NCBI GenBank assembly: GCA_944391355.1
Contig: CALXTG010000014.1
Coordinates: forward strand, 1-29,246
From: an uncultured Alphaproteobacteria bacterium
GTDB taxonomy: Bacteria > Pseudomonadota > Alphaproteobacteria > RF32 > CAG-239
Direction of reading: 5' to 3'
Length of the DNA stretch: 29,246 bases
Position numbers and translations under genes: made by a program
Shown: in pieces, positions 1 through 8,551 of the stretch
Layout of the letters: each line of letters opens with the position of its first letter
How positions within the stretch are numbered: position 1 is the first letter of the stretch
The notes under the pieces: generated by a model
The model's input: only the letters and a program-made list of their open reading frames with translations
What the model was told of the DNA's origin: nothing
The model's database searches: none

Positions 1-1362
1 AAAGAAGGCGGCGGTGAAAGTTGTACCGTTAGAGGCGGCAGCGACGACGGAACGACTTATTATACCTCCTGTGTCTGTCCTTCCTCTTATACTAAATTGA
101 GTGACGGACAAATCTGTACCGGAACGGAATGCTCGTCAGCCGGTGAGAGATATTGCGACAGGTTTGAAAATATTCAATGTACCGGTGCTTATATGCTCTG
201 TAACAATAACCAAACCGGAGAAGGAGGTTTTTGTAATGACAAGGAGGGCAATAAATATACCGGTTGTTACTGCGATGAAGATATTTATCCCGAAACCGAT
301 GAGAGCTGTCGTTACCACTACGGAACCAATGCCGTTGGTTCCGGAACGAGTTGCAACAATGGCGAACGTTGGCGTTCCTGCTCTTGTGATGCAAGCTGCC
401 CATCGTCCCATCCTGATAAATCCTGCGGTTCTCTGGGAATTTCCGATGAAACTGATGATGGCTGCGGCGGTAAATGTTATAAATGTAACAGCTGTTCTCC
501 AACCTGTCAAAACGAAACTAATTGTCCTAACGGAACGAAAATCGTCGATAACGGATGCGGCGGTACCTGCTCCGTTTGCCAGAGCTGCACCCCGACTTGC
601 AAAAATGAAACCGGCTGTAAGAAATATGATACGCCAATCAGCAATGGCTGCGGCGGTACCTGTACCGTTTGCGGGGTTTATGATGACGGAACCGCTATCA
701 GCTTTGTTTTCAGTTTCGATAAAGCTAATACCTACGCATCAATTGAAACTAATGCATATAGCAACAATTCCCCTGCTTTTTACAGTATCAATTGGGGGGA
801 CGGAAGTATTGATACCTATCGTTCTACAGGTTATAAATCACATACATATCAGCAGGCCGGAAATTATACCGTTAAAATTGTCGGAAGCGTTGGTCATATT
901 AACCAAATTAAACCTGTAGATAAAATAACAGCTCTCAAAAAACTTAATTTAAGCACCGTAACATTTTTATATTATACATTTAGCGGAGGAAGTAACATAA
1001 TCGGAAGCATTCCGCCTCTCCCTCCTAAATTGGAGAGAGCTGATTGGGCTTTTCAGGCTTGCACCAAATTAACAGGTTCTGTTCCTAAGTTACCAAGCAG
1101 CTTAAAAAGAGCCCCATTTATGTTTTCCGGCTGCGAGGGACTGACCGGAAATATCCCTACGCTGTCCAGCGGTTTAATTGATGGTTCTTTCATGTTCAAC
1201 AGTTGCAGCGGACTGACAGGCGTTACGCCCGTAAATGGTAAATATCCTTATCAGTATTTATCTGCCATAGAAAGTAAGGCACATATGATAAACCTTTGTT
1301 CCGATGCCGTGCGACAGCATTTTCCAACCTCCTGGGGCGGGAGCTGCACGAGCTGTCAGTAA
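1..1362 (+). CDS. Cys-rich / PKD / BspA-like repeat surface protein, 5'-truncated by the window edge
   Basis: The reading frame is open from base 1, so this is the 3' part of a longer gene; the TTG at 97 is not a credible start because conserved family sequence lies upstream of it. The first ~225 codons are rich in Cys and end in two modules of the form CxPTCxxExxC...NGCGGTCxVC. A PKD-like domain follows (about 690-900; WGDG, then HTYxxAGNYTVKI). Next come DUF285/BspA-like leucine-rich repeats (about 940-1220; repeating MFxxCxGLTG and IPxLP). The tail carries GVTPVNGKYPYQYL and ends SWGGSCTSCQ. The C-terminal half matches the product of the gene at 15835-17484, and the N-terminal part matches the truncated gene at 28574-29246. 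Disulfides imply export. Cell-surface or adhesive function is inferred from PKD and BspA-type repeats; no catalytic motif is visible. Confidence 0.8.
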   Translation, partial: KEGGGESCTVRGGSDDGTTYYTSCVCPSSYTKLSDGQICTGTECSSAGERYCDRFENIQCTGAYMLCNNNQTGEGGFCNDKEGNKYTGCYCDEDIYPETDESCRYHYGTNAVGSGTSCNNGERWRSCSCDASCPSSHPDKSCGSLGISDETDDGCGGKCYKCNSCSPTCQNETNCPNGTKIVDNGCGGTCSVCQSCTPTCKNETGCKKYDTPISNGCGGTCTVCGVYDDGTAISFVFSFDKANTYASIETNAYSNNSPAFYSINWGDGSIDTYRSTGYKSHTYQQAGNYTVKIVGSVGHINQIKPVDKITALKKLNLSTVTFLYYTFSGGSNIIGSIPPLPPKLERADWAFQACTKLTGSVPKLPSSLKRAPFMFSGCEGLTGNIPTLSSGLIDGSFMFNSCSGLTGVTPVNGKYPYQYLSAIESKAHMINLCSDAVRQHFPTSWGGSCTSCQ

Positions 1363-1482
1363 AACCAATTATCTAATGAATTTTGACTGAGGAGGCATAT
1401 ATCTGTATCAGTTGATGAGGAAATTATTGATAAAGGCCTTTATTAATAAGGAATTTTTCAGTCAGTTTCTGATTTGGCTCGG

Positions 1483-1513
1483 AAAAGGGAATTACAATCG
1501 TAATTCCCTTTTC
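1483..1513. terminator. Bidirectional rho-independent terminator
   Basis: A perfect 13-bp stem (1483-1495 with 1500-1512) around the 4-nt loop AATC. It has A4 on the left and T4 on the right, so it can act on both strands. It lies between the convergent surface-protein gene (plus) and cutA (minus). Confidence 0.85.
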
Positions 1514-1520
1514 TTGTTGC

Positions 1521-1826
1521 TTATCTTCTGATCCAGGCCAGATATTCTTCAAGTCCGGCGTCAATATTAAACATTATTACCTCCGGCAGCTCATAAGGGT
1601 GAAGTTCTAAAATGCGGTCTTTTATCCAGGTAAAGTTGGCCGCAACGCTTTTGATTATCAACAGCAGCTCTCCCTCTTCGCAAATTTCACCCTTCCACTC
1701 ATAAACCGAGGTTATCTTATCAACAATATTGACGCAGGCAGCCAGTTTGCACTCAACCAGATTTCGGGCTATTTTTAAAGCCGTTTCCCGATCGGGAACC
1801 ATAGTCAGGACAATAACCTCAGACAT
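1521..1826 (-). CDS. cutA: CutA-family divalent cation tolerance protein
   Basis: About 101 aa, the usual length for the small trimeric CutA family (ferredoxin-like fold, PII-like architecture). Visible family features are an N-terminal VIVLTMVPDRETALKIARNL segment, the LAACVNIVDKITSVYEWKGEI segment, and HPYELPEVIMFNID near the C-terminus. A longer frame opens at 1883, but the start at 1826 (MSEVIVL) fits the family; the extra 19 residues would lie inside the upstream pump gene. The start overlaps the pump stop by 8 bases (ATGTCTGA), which points to translational coupling and a shared transcript with the efflux operon. CutA was named for copper tolerance in E. coli, but its molecular role is unsettled. 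Family assignment is firm; function is not. Confidence 0.92.
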   Translation of the reverse strand: MSEVIVLTMVPDRETALKIARNLVECKLAACVNIVDKITSVYEWKGEICEEGELLLIIKSVAANFTWIKDRILELHPYELPEVIMFNIDAGLEEYLAWIRR

Positions 1827-4800
1827 TGACTTTCTCTCCTTTCTTATCGGGATTTTTATCAAAAATTTCCCCGATAATCGCAAACATCATCGGTACAAAC
1901 AAGGTAGCGACAAAAGTCGAAAGAATCATACCGCCGATCATACCGGTACCGATCGCATGCCGGCTCCCGGCCCCGGCTCCGGTACTGACAGCCAAAGGAA
2001 GCACGCCGAAAGTAAAGGCCAGAGAGGTCATGACAATCGGACGGAAACGCAGTTTGGCCGCTTCAATCGCCGCGGCGGCGTAAGATTTCCCGGCTTCCAC
2101 TTCCATAACGGCAAATTCGACAATCAAAATGGCATTTTTAGCGGCCAGACCGATTAAGGTTACCAAACCGACCTGGAAATAGAGGTCATTTTGAATGCCG
2201 CGCAGCCAAGTAGCCAACAATGCTCCCAATACGGCAAACGGCACGGATAAAATTACCACAAACGGCAGCGACCAGCGTTCATACTGCGCCGACAAAATCA
2301 GGAAGATCATAATCAGACCGAAGGCAAATGCCTGAGTTGACGCGCCGCCGGTCAATTTTTCCTGATAGGCGGAACCGATCCAGGACAGAGAAAAATCATC
2401 TCCGAGCACCTGATCGGCAACTTCTTCCATAGCGGCAATTGCCTGTCCGGAACTGTAGCCTTGCGCCGGATCGCCGAGAACTTTTGCCGCGGGAAAGATA
2501 TTGAAACGGTTGATCAGTTCCGGCCCGGTGATACGCTCAACGTTGATCAGCGTCGACAAGGGGATTAAAATCCCGTCATTGGATTTGACATAAACATAGC
2601 GCAAATCATCCGGCGAACGGCGGAATTTGCTTTCCGATTGAACCGTTACCCGGAAATTGCGGCCGTAATAAGTGAAGTCATTGACATACAAACTGCCGAA
2701 AGTGCTCTGCATAACCGAATAAATCGCATTAATCGGCACATTCAGAACCCGGGCTTTTTCACGATCCAGATCAATGCGATACTGCGGCGTACTGACCGAA
2801 AAAGTGGTTTTGACATTGTTCAGCGCCGGATGCTTGTTAGCGGCGTCTATCAGCTCCTGCGTTTTGGCCATCAGCTCTTCGCTGCTTTTGCCGCCTTTGT
2901 TCTGAACATAACCTTCAAAACCGCCGGTCATGCTCATCCCCATAATCGGCGGCATACTGAAAGCAAAACCCAATCCTTCGGGACGGCTCATGCCCATCTG
3001 CGTATATTTTGCTGCCAGAGCTTCCGCCGCTTGTCCGGGCTGTTTGCGCTGTTCCCAGTCTTTTAGGACAATAAAGCTGATTCCCGAATAGGTATTCTGC
3101 GTCGAAGACAGCATATTAAAACCGTTAATCGTCAAAATATCTTCAACCTGCGGATCATCTCTGACTTCTGCCGATACTTTGTCGGTGAAGGCCTTGGTTC
3201 GCGATAAAGACGCGGCAGGCGGCATACTATAAGACATCAACAGCGATCCCTGATCTTCATTCGGCACCAAACCGCCGGGAATAATTCGGAATAAAGCGCC
3301 GATAGCGGCCAACACGGCCAAGAAACCGAGAATCGCCGTTTTGCGGTGAGATAAAAAGAATTTAACCCCGGCCAGATACCAGTCGGTTACTTTTTCAAAA
3401 CCGTTGTTAAACCAACGGAAAAATAAAGGAGTCGGCCGGTCGGCATGTCCGGGTTTAATCAACAGCGCGCAAAGCGCCGGGGTTAAAGACAAAGCGACAA
3501 AAGCCGAAATCAGCACCGAAATGGCAATGGTTACCGCAAACTGACGATACATGACGCCGGTCATGCCGCCCAGAAAGGCAATCGGCAGAAACACCGAAGA
3601 CAAAACCAATGCCACGGCAACCACAGGCCCCGAAACTTCTTTCATTGCTTTGACGGCTGCTTCGCGCGGCGATAACTTTTCCTCGCTCATCAGCCGCTCG
3701 ACGTTTTCCAATACGATAATCGCATCGTCAACAACAATACCGATTGCCAGAATCAAGCCGAACAACGTCAGCAGATTGATTGAAAAACCGAGCACATACA
3801 TTCCGGCAAAAGCGCCGATAATCGAAACCGGAACCGCCAAAATCGGAATCAGGGTAGCGCGGAAATTTTGCAAAAACAGATAGACGACCAGAATAACCAG
3901 CAAAACCGCTTCAAAAAAGGTGTGAATCACTTCATTAATCGATACATTTACAAACAAAGTCGTATCATAAGGAATGCTGTAAGTTATCCCCTCGGGAAAA
4001 TTTTTGGAAAGGCGTTCCATGGCTGCCTTAACCTCGCGGGACACTTCCAGAGAATTGGCTCCCGATTGCAGATAGATCGCAAAAGCGACGGCATCTTCCC
4101 CGTTAATCTGAGAGCTGACGCTGTAATCCTGAGCGCCGAGTTCAATACGCGCGACGTCTTTCAAACGCAGCATAGCTCCCGACGAATCGCTTTTCAGGAT
4201 GATATTGCCGAATTCTTTTTCATCAACCAGACGGCCTTTGGTATTTACCGAATAGGTATAAGGCTGATACTCGTCCATCGGTTCCTGACCGAACTGGCCG
4301 GCGGCAAACTGCGAATTCTGCTCCTGAATCGCAGCAATGACATCCGGCGGGGTAAGGTTATAATCCGCCAATTTATCGGGACTGAGCCAGATGCGCATTG
4401 AATAGTCCTGGCTGGCAAACAGCGAAGCATCGCCAACACCTTTGATACGCTTTATCTCATCAATCACATTTAAAAGGGCATAGTTGCTGACATAAACCGA
4501 ATCATATTTTTCGCTGTTTGACTTCATAACAACAACAGAAAGAATATTGTTAGATTTTTCCTGAACCGTAACACCCATTTTGGTTACTTCCGAGGGAAGT
4601 TTGGACATGGCGGCCTGGACTTTATTGTTGACGTCAATCGTCGCCTGTTCGGGATCTGTGCCGATTTCAAAAACCACACCGATTGTCAGATATCCGGAAG
4701 AAGTGGCCGTCGAATACATATAAATCATATTCTTAACGCCGTTAATAGCCTGCTCAAGCGGCGCCGCTACGGTATCGGCCAAGACTTCCGCCGTCGCTCC

Positions 4801-4953
4801 GGGATAAGTCGCGGAAATTTGGATTTCGGGAGAAACAATGTTCGGATATTGCTCCACCGGCAGAATTTTCATTGACACCAAACCGGCGAGAACCACTATC
4901 AGCGAAATAACCGTCGCGAAAATCGGTCTTTTAATAAAAAACTCGGAAAACAT
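1819..4953 (-). CDS. acrB: RND multidrug efflux permease, AcrB/MexB (HAE1) type
   Basis: At 1044 aa this has the normal length for the HAE1 inner-membrane proton/drug antiporters, which work as trimers in a tripartite pump. The N-terminus MFSEFFIKRPIFATVISLIV is the classic first membrane segment. TM4 carries the proton-relay pair Asp409-Asp410 in GIVVDDAIIVLENVER, and the partner Lys is in GLAAKNAILIVEF. The two-fold repeat of six membrane segments plus periplasmic porter loops is evident. A good RBS (GAAGGAG) precedes the ATG, and the gene starts 18 bp after the adaptor gene. No outer-membrane channel (TolC/OprM) gene lies in the operon, so the pump presumably uses one encoded elsewhere. 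Substrates cannot be read from sequence; the symbol denotes family only. Confidence 0.95.
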   Translation of the reverse strand: MFSEFFIKRPIFATVISLIVVLAGLVSMKILPVEQYPNIVSPEIQISATYPGATAEVLADTVAAPLEQAINGVKNMIYMYSTATSSGYLTIGVVFEIGTDPEQATIDVNNKVQAAMSKLPSEVTKMGVTVQEKSNNILSVVVMKSNSEKYDSVYVSNYALLNVIDEIKRIKGVGDASLFASQDYSMRIWLSPDKLADYNLTPPDVIAAIQEQNSQFAAGQFGQEPMDEYQPYTYSVNTKGRLVDEKEFGNIILKSDSSGAMLRLKDVARIELGAQDYSVSSQINGEDAVAFAIYLQSGANSLEVSREVKAAMERLSKNFPEGITYSIPYDTTLFVNVSINEVIHTFFEAVLLVILVVYLFLQNFRATLIPILAVPVSIIGAFAGMYVLGFSINLLTLFGLILAIGIVVDDAIIVLENVERLMSEEKLSPREAAVKAMKEVSGPVVAVALVLSSVFLPIAFLGGMTGVMYRQFAVTIAISVLISAFVALSLTPALCALLIKPGHADRPTPLFFRWFNNGFEKVTDWYLAGVKFFLSHRKTAILGFLAVLAAIGALFRIIPGGLVPNEDQGSLLMSYSMPPAASLSRTKAFTDKVSAEVRDDPQVEDILTINGFNMLSSTQNTYSGISFIVLKDWEQRKQPGQAAEALAAKYTQMGMSRPEGLGFAFSMPPIMGMSMTGGFEGYVQNKGGKSSEELMAKTQELIDAANKHPALNNVKTTFSVSTPQYRIDLDREKARVLNVPINAIYSVMQSTFGSLYVNDFTYYGRNFRVTVQSESKFRRSPDDLRYVYVKSNDGILIPLSTLINVERITGPELINRFNIFPAAKVLGDPAQGYSSGQAIAAMEEVADQVLGDDFSLSWIGSAYQEKLTGGASTQAFAFGLIMIFLILSAQYERWSLPFVVILSVPFAVLGALLATWLRGIQNDLYFQVGLVTLIGLAAKNAILIVEFAVMEVEAGKSYAAAAIEAAKLRFRPIVMTSLAFTFGVLPLAVSTGAGAGSRHAIGTGMIGGMILSTFVATLFVPMMFAIIGEIFDKNPDKKGEKVNV

Positions 4954-4971
4954 TGTCTTCTCCTTCAGGGA

Positions 4972-6132
4972 CTATTGAGCGGCAGATGCAGTTTCGGTTT
5001 CGTTAAAAACCGGATTAACCTGCTGACCGGGGCGGACTTTCATCAGTCCGCTGACCAAAACGACATCACCGGGGGTTAAGCCGCTGTCAATAATCCAGCC
5101 GCGCGGCGTGGTAAAACCGGTTGACACATTAACAGCTTCAACCTGATTCTGCGCATTCAGGCGGTAAACATACGGGCTTTTGGCGCCTTGCATAACCGCT
5201 TCCTGCGGCAGGACAATCGCATCTTTGCGAATCAGCCCCTCAAGAACAATACGGCCAAACTGACCGGGAAGAATTTTACGTTCGGGGTTGGGGAAAACAG
5301 CCCGCAGTTTAATCGTGCCGGTCTGCTCGTCAATGGAGGGGTTGATAAAATCTATTTTTCCTTCCCGGTCATAAAAACTGTCATTGCCGAATTTAAGGCG
5401 GGCAAAGACATCACTGCGGCGGCTGCCGTTGGAAGTGACGATTTTGCCGCTGTCGACCAGAGAACCTAACTTAAAGGCATCATTGTCGGCTGCCGAGAAA
5501 ATTACATAAATCGGATCAAGCTGGGTAATATGAGTCAACAGGCTGTCATTTGCCGAAGTACCGATCAAACTCCCTTCCGACTGGGTTTCCATGCTGGTGA
5601 TGCCACTGATCGGCGCGGTAACCGTCGTATAGTCAAGATTCAACTGCGCCGCTTGAACTTCGGCTTCGGCCAAGGCTGTCGTCGCTTTTAAAGAATCCAG
5701 ATTGGCGCGGGCTTCATCGCGGGATTTTTCACTGACAATCCGGTCCTTAAACAATTTATCAATGCGCAGCCATTGGGTTTCGGCCGCTTTTAACTGCGCC
5801 TGTTCCTGTGATAATTTGGCTTTTGCCTGAGCCAGCTGAACTTTATAAGGTTCGGGATCAATTTGAAATAAAATATCGCCGGCGTTAACCGGGGAGCCTT
5901 CGACATAGTTTCTTTTAAGAAGAATGCCGCCGACACGAGCCCGGACTTCCGTTTCCTTCGATCCCTGAGCACGCGCGGAAAATTCAAAACTTAAGGGAAT
6001 GTCTTCAGCTGCGGTTCTGACCGCCTCAACCGAGGGAACAGCCGTTTCCGTCCGGGCGGCATCTTCCTTTTTACAGGCAGACAAAGCCAGCATTGCGGCA
6101 GCCGCGATACAGAATTTATTTCTTGACAACAT
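4972..6132 (-). CDS. acrA: RND efflux periplasmic adaptor (membrane fusion) lipoprotein, AcrA type
   Basis: 386 aa. The N-terminus has a lipoprotein signal with lipobox LSAC (Cys20) followed by KKEDAA, so the mature protein should be lipid-anchored and periplasmic. Family features are the beta-barrel/lipoyl segment (VRARVGGILLKRNYVEGSPV, then GDILFQIDPEPY), a long alpha-hairpin rich in Ala/Gln/Leu (about 110-170), and the second lipoyl half (LDYTTVTAPISGI). It bridges the AcrB-type pump to an outer-membrane channel. The RBS TAGGAGAG precedes the ATG. The stop codon is TAG, followed within 18 bp by the pump gene. No TetR/MarR repressor gene is adjacent, but a palindrome upstream (6220-6234) could be an operator. 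Confidence 0.94.
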   Translation of the reverse strand: MLSRNKFCIAAAAMLALSACKKEDAARTETAVPSVEAVRTAAEDIPLSFEFSARAQGSKETEVRARVGGILLKRNYVEGSPVNAGDILFQIDPEPYKVQLAQAKAKLSQEQAQLKAAETQWLRIDKLFKDRIVSEKSRDEARANLDSLKATTALAEAEVQAAQLNLDYTTVTAPISGITSMETQSEGSLIGTSANDSLLTHITQLDPIYVIFSAADNDAFKLGSLVDSGKIVTSNGSRRSDVFARLKFGNDSFYDREGKIDFINPSIDEQTGTIKLRAVFPNPERKILPGQFGRIVLEGLIRKDAIVLPQEAVMQGAKSPYVYRLNAQNQVEAVNVSTGFTTPRGWIIDSGLTPGDVVLVSGLMKVRPGQQVNPVFNETETASAAQ

Positions 6133-6219
6133 CTTCTCTCCTAACCATGCGATTTATTTAAATAATTTACTTCGTCGAATTTACTAGAGCTGCAATAAAA
6201 AGCAATAAAAATCGGGCTT

Positions 6220-6234
6220 ATTTACACTGTAAAT
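6220..6234. promoter_or_regulatory. Palindrome, candidate operator between efflux operon and aaxB
   Basis: ATTTACA-C-TGTAAAT is a 15-bp perfect dyad (central C) lying 88-102 bp upstream of the acrA-like start, in the 231-bp region shared with aaxB. Its form suits a dimeric regulator such as a TetR-family repressor, but no regulator gene is nearby, so the role is inferred. A second, looser inverted repeat (6188-6197 AGCTGCAATA and 6276-6285) lies in the same region. No convincing promoter hexamers were identified here. Confidence 0.35.
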
Positions 6235-6363
6235 TATCTGCTAAAGCTTGAAAAAGCAAAGTTGCTGATTAGCTATATTGCAGCTGGCTTATTACGAGCA
6301 GGACTTAACAGAGCTACATTCAATATTTTTAATTATATAACCCAATATACAAGGAGATTTACT

Positions 6364-6954
6364 ATGGTAGATGAAGTACAAGGCGTTCGTTATCCGACAT
6401 TTGCATTCCAGACCGGCGGCGTCGGCCAGGCCGATGAGGGCATTCCCCCGCAACCGTTTGAAACTTTCTGTTATGATTCGGCGCTGCTGCAGGCAAAAAT
6501 CGAAAACTTTAACGTTGTTCCCTATACTTCGGTTTTGCCCAAAGAATTATACGGCAATATTAAACCCCTGACTGACGACATTGTTAAACAGTTCAAACAC
6601 GGTGCGGTTTTGGAAGTTATCATGGCCGGCAACGGTGCCAGCCGTGATGACCACAAGGCTATCGCCACCGGTATCGGCGTTTGCTGGGGTAAAGACAAAA
6701 ACGGCGAACTCATCGGCGGCTGGGCTGCTGAATATGTTGAATATTTTGATACTTTCATTGATGATGAAATTGCAAAGACTCATTGCGAAATGTGGCTGAA
6801 CAAATCATTGCAGCATGAACTGGATATCCGCGGCGTTGAAAAACACAGCGACTTCCAGCTGTATCACAATTATCTGAACATTACCCAGCAATTCGGTTAC
6901 AGCCTGACCTGCCTGGGTTTCCTGAACTTCCAGCATGCCGCTCCCGCCAAATAA
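6364..6954 (+). CDS. aaxB: Pyruvoyl-dependent arginine decarboxylase, AaxB type
   Basis: 196 aa, essentially the size of Chlamydia AaxB, which it resembles closely from memory of that family. Matching blocks are RYPTFAFQTGGVG, the segment QPFETFCYDSALLQAKIENF, and IGVCWGKDKNGELIGGWAAEY. The proenzyme self-cleaves at a Thr/Ser-Ser bond to make a pyruvoyl cofactor; here that is Thr55-Ser56 in VVPYTSVLPKEL. The reaction converts L-arginine to agmatine plus CO2, consuming a cytoplasmic proton. The start at 6364 is chosen because AAGGAG sits 9 nt upstream; the frame is open to 6262 but that extension is not conserved. The antiporter gene follows 88 bp downstream. The likely role is acid resistance or arginine exchange. 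The porin gene aaxA found in Chlamydia is absent here. Confidence 0.93.
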   Translation: MVDEVQGVRYPTFAFQTGGVGQADEGIPPQPFETFCYDSALLQAKIENFNVVPYTSVLPKELYGNIKPLTDDIVKQFKHGAVLEVIMAGNGASRDDHKAIATGIGVCWGKDKNGELIGGWAAEYVEYFDTFIDDEIAKTHCEMWLNKSLQHELDIRGVEKHSDFQLYHNYLNITQQFGYSLTCLGFLNFQHAAPAK

Positions 6955-6970
6955 ACCGGAAGCATTTAAT

Positions 6971-7010
6971 CTGCCGCAGAAGGAGCTTTTCCTTCTGCCC
7001 GGCAGGTTTG
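6971..7010 (+). terminator. Intercistronic hairpin between aaxB and aaxC (attenuator or partial terminator)
   Basis: A strong stem: CTGCCG with CGGCAG outside, and CAGAAGGA with TCCTTCTG inside, loop GCTTT, with a two-base bulge (CC) between the stems. It is followed by GTTTGATTTT, a weak T-rich run. It may reduce read-through into aaxC or protect the aaxB message 3' end. Confidence 0.6.
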
Positions 7011-7042
7011 ATTTTGCAATAAATTAACAAAAGGATAAAACA

Positions 7043-8536
7043 ATGGCTGATAAACAAATAAAAACCGCCGCTGTTCCTGCCGGTTCACCCGAAAAAACCA
7101 ATCCCGGCGGATTGGGCGTTTTCGCGCTGGCCAGTATCGTCGTCAGCTCGATGATCGGCGGCGGTATTTACAGTCTACCTCAAAATATGGCGGCAGGCGC
7201 TTCGGCCGGTGCCGTTCTTCTGGCATGGATTATTACCGGTATCGGTATTTATTTCATTGCCAATACGTTCAGTATTCTTTCGATGGCCAAACCTAATCTG
7301 ACGACCGGTATATACTCTTACAGCCGCGCCGGTTTCGGCCCTTATGTCGGTTTTACGATCGGCTGGTCCTACTGGTTGTGCCAGGTCTGCGGAAACGTCG
7401 GCTATGCCGTTATTACCATGGACGCCCTCAACTATTTCTTTCCGCCTTATTTTGCCGGCGGAAACAATCTGGCCTCAATTATCGGCGGTTCGCTGATTAT
7501 CTGGGGCTTTAACTATCTGGTTCTGAAAGGGATCAAACAAGCCACCGTTGTCAATATGATCGGCACCGTGGTTAAAATCGTTCCGCTGATTTTGTTCATT
7601 ATCATTTTGGCCTTTGCGTTCAGTCCGGCCAAATTCGATTTTGACTTCTGGGGCGAAGCTATTTCAACCAAGGCCAAACTGGGCGGTCTCGGAACCCAGA
7701 TTAAAAGCACCATGCTGGTAACTTTGTGGGCTTTCATAGGTATTGAAGGCGCTGTCGTCATGTCTAACCGCGCCAGAGCGGCCAGCGACGTCGGTAAAGC
7801 CACCCTGCTCGGCTTCCTCGGCTGTCTGGCTATTTATATCCTGCTGTCGCTGCTGCCTTACGGCTATATGTCACAGGCCGAGCTGGCTACTGTCGCCAAT
7901 CCTTCTACCGCCGGCGTATTGGAAAAAGTCGTCGGACCTTGGGGCGCATGGCTGATGAATATCGGCCTGTTGGTTTCGGTTTTAACCAGCTGGCTGGCCT
8001 GGACAATGGTTACGGCCGAAATTCCGCAGGCTGCAGCTCAGAACGGAACTTTCCCCAAAGAATTTGCCAAAGAAAACGAACACGGCTCACCGTCGGTTTC
8101 TCTCTGGGTTACTTCCGGCATGATGCAGCTGTTTATTCTGCTGGTTTATTTTTCAAATAATGCCTGGAATACCATGCTGAGCATTACGGGTGTCATGGTT
8201 TTGCCGGCTTACTTTGCTTCCTGCGCTTATTTATGGAAAATCTGCGAAGACGGCGAATATCCGGCCAATATCGTGGTTAAACGTTCGGCAGCCCTGATTA
8301 CCGGGGTTCTCGGCGCAGTTTATGCCTTATGGCTGATCTATGCCGCCGGATTGAACTACCTGATGATGGCAGTTGTCATTGTGGCACTCGGTATTCCCGT
8401 TTATATCTGGGCCCGCCGCCAGTCCGCTCCGGGCGAAAAAGCCTTTACGCGCGGAGAATGCTGGCTGGCTTCGGTTCTGGTTATTATTGCTTTATGGGCG
8501 ATTTATGCCTTTGCCCGCGGCATTGTAACCATCTGA
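7043..8536 (+). CDS. aaxC: Arginine/agmatine antiporter (APC superfamily), AaxC type
   Basis: 497 aa with about 12 hydrophobic segments, typical for basic amino-acid/polyamine antiporters. The first membrane segment holds the substrate-loop signature MIGGGIYSLPQNMA, equivalent to the GSGVF-type motif of AdiC. TM6 has LVTLWAFIGIEGAVVMSNRA, matching the Trp/Glu-containing region of this family. It would import arginine and export the agmatine made by AaxB, giving a virtual proton pump across the inner membrane. The RBS is AAAGGAT seven bases before the ATG. The gene follows aaxB on the same strand, separated by the hairpin at 6971-7010, and ends at a strong terminator. The call to AaxC rather than another arginine/ornithine exchanger rests mainly on the aaxB neighbour. 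Confidence 0.88.
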   Translation: MADKQIKTAAVPAGSPEKTNPGGLGVFALASIVVSSMIGGGIYSLPQNMAAGASAGAVLLAWIITGIGIYFIANTFSILSMAKPNLTTGIYSYSRAGFGPYVGFTIGWSYWLCQVCGNVGYAVITMDALNYFFPPYFAGGNNLASIIGGSLIIWGFNYLVLKGIKQATVVNMIGTVVKIVPLILFIIILAFAFSPAKFDFDFWGEAISTKAKLGGLGTQIKSTMLVTLWAFIGIEGAVVMSNRARAASDVGKATLLGFLGCLAIYILLSLLPYGYMSQAELATVANPSTAGVLEKVVGPWGAWLMNIGLLVSVLTSWLAWTMVTAEIPQAAAQNGTFPKEFAKENEHGSPSVSLWVTSGMMQLFILLVYFSNNAWNTMLSITGVMVLPAYFASCAYLWKICEDGEYPANIVVKRSAALITGVLGAVYALWLIYAAGLNYLMMAVVIVALGIPVYIWARRQSAPGEKAFTRGECWLASVLVIIALWAIYAFARGIVTI

Positions 8537-8551
8537 TTATTATTTTACTAA

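Noticed and set aside
101..919. 272-codon open frame in another frame of the left-end surface gene
   Set aside because: Overlaps the Cys-rich gene whose translation matches its paralogues; the alternative is a shadow frame.
1430..1443. 14-bp palindrome ATAAAGGCCTTTAT
   Set aside because: It lies between a stop codon and a terminator with no promoter or partner site; short AT-rich palindromes of this kind are easily fortuitous.
1415..1531. Small ORF crossing the terminator after the left-end surface gene
   Set aside because: It runs through the 13-bp terminator stem and into the 3' end of cutA, with no homologue-like features.
6188..6285. 10-bp inverted repeat AGCTGCAATA / TATTGCAGCT upstream of aaxB as an invertible element or riboswitch
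   Set aside because: Arms are short and far apart (78 bp) with no other structure; chance cannot be excluded.
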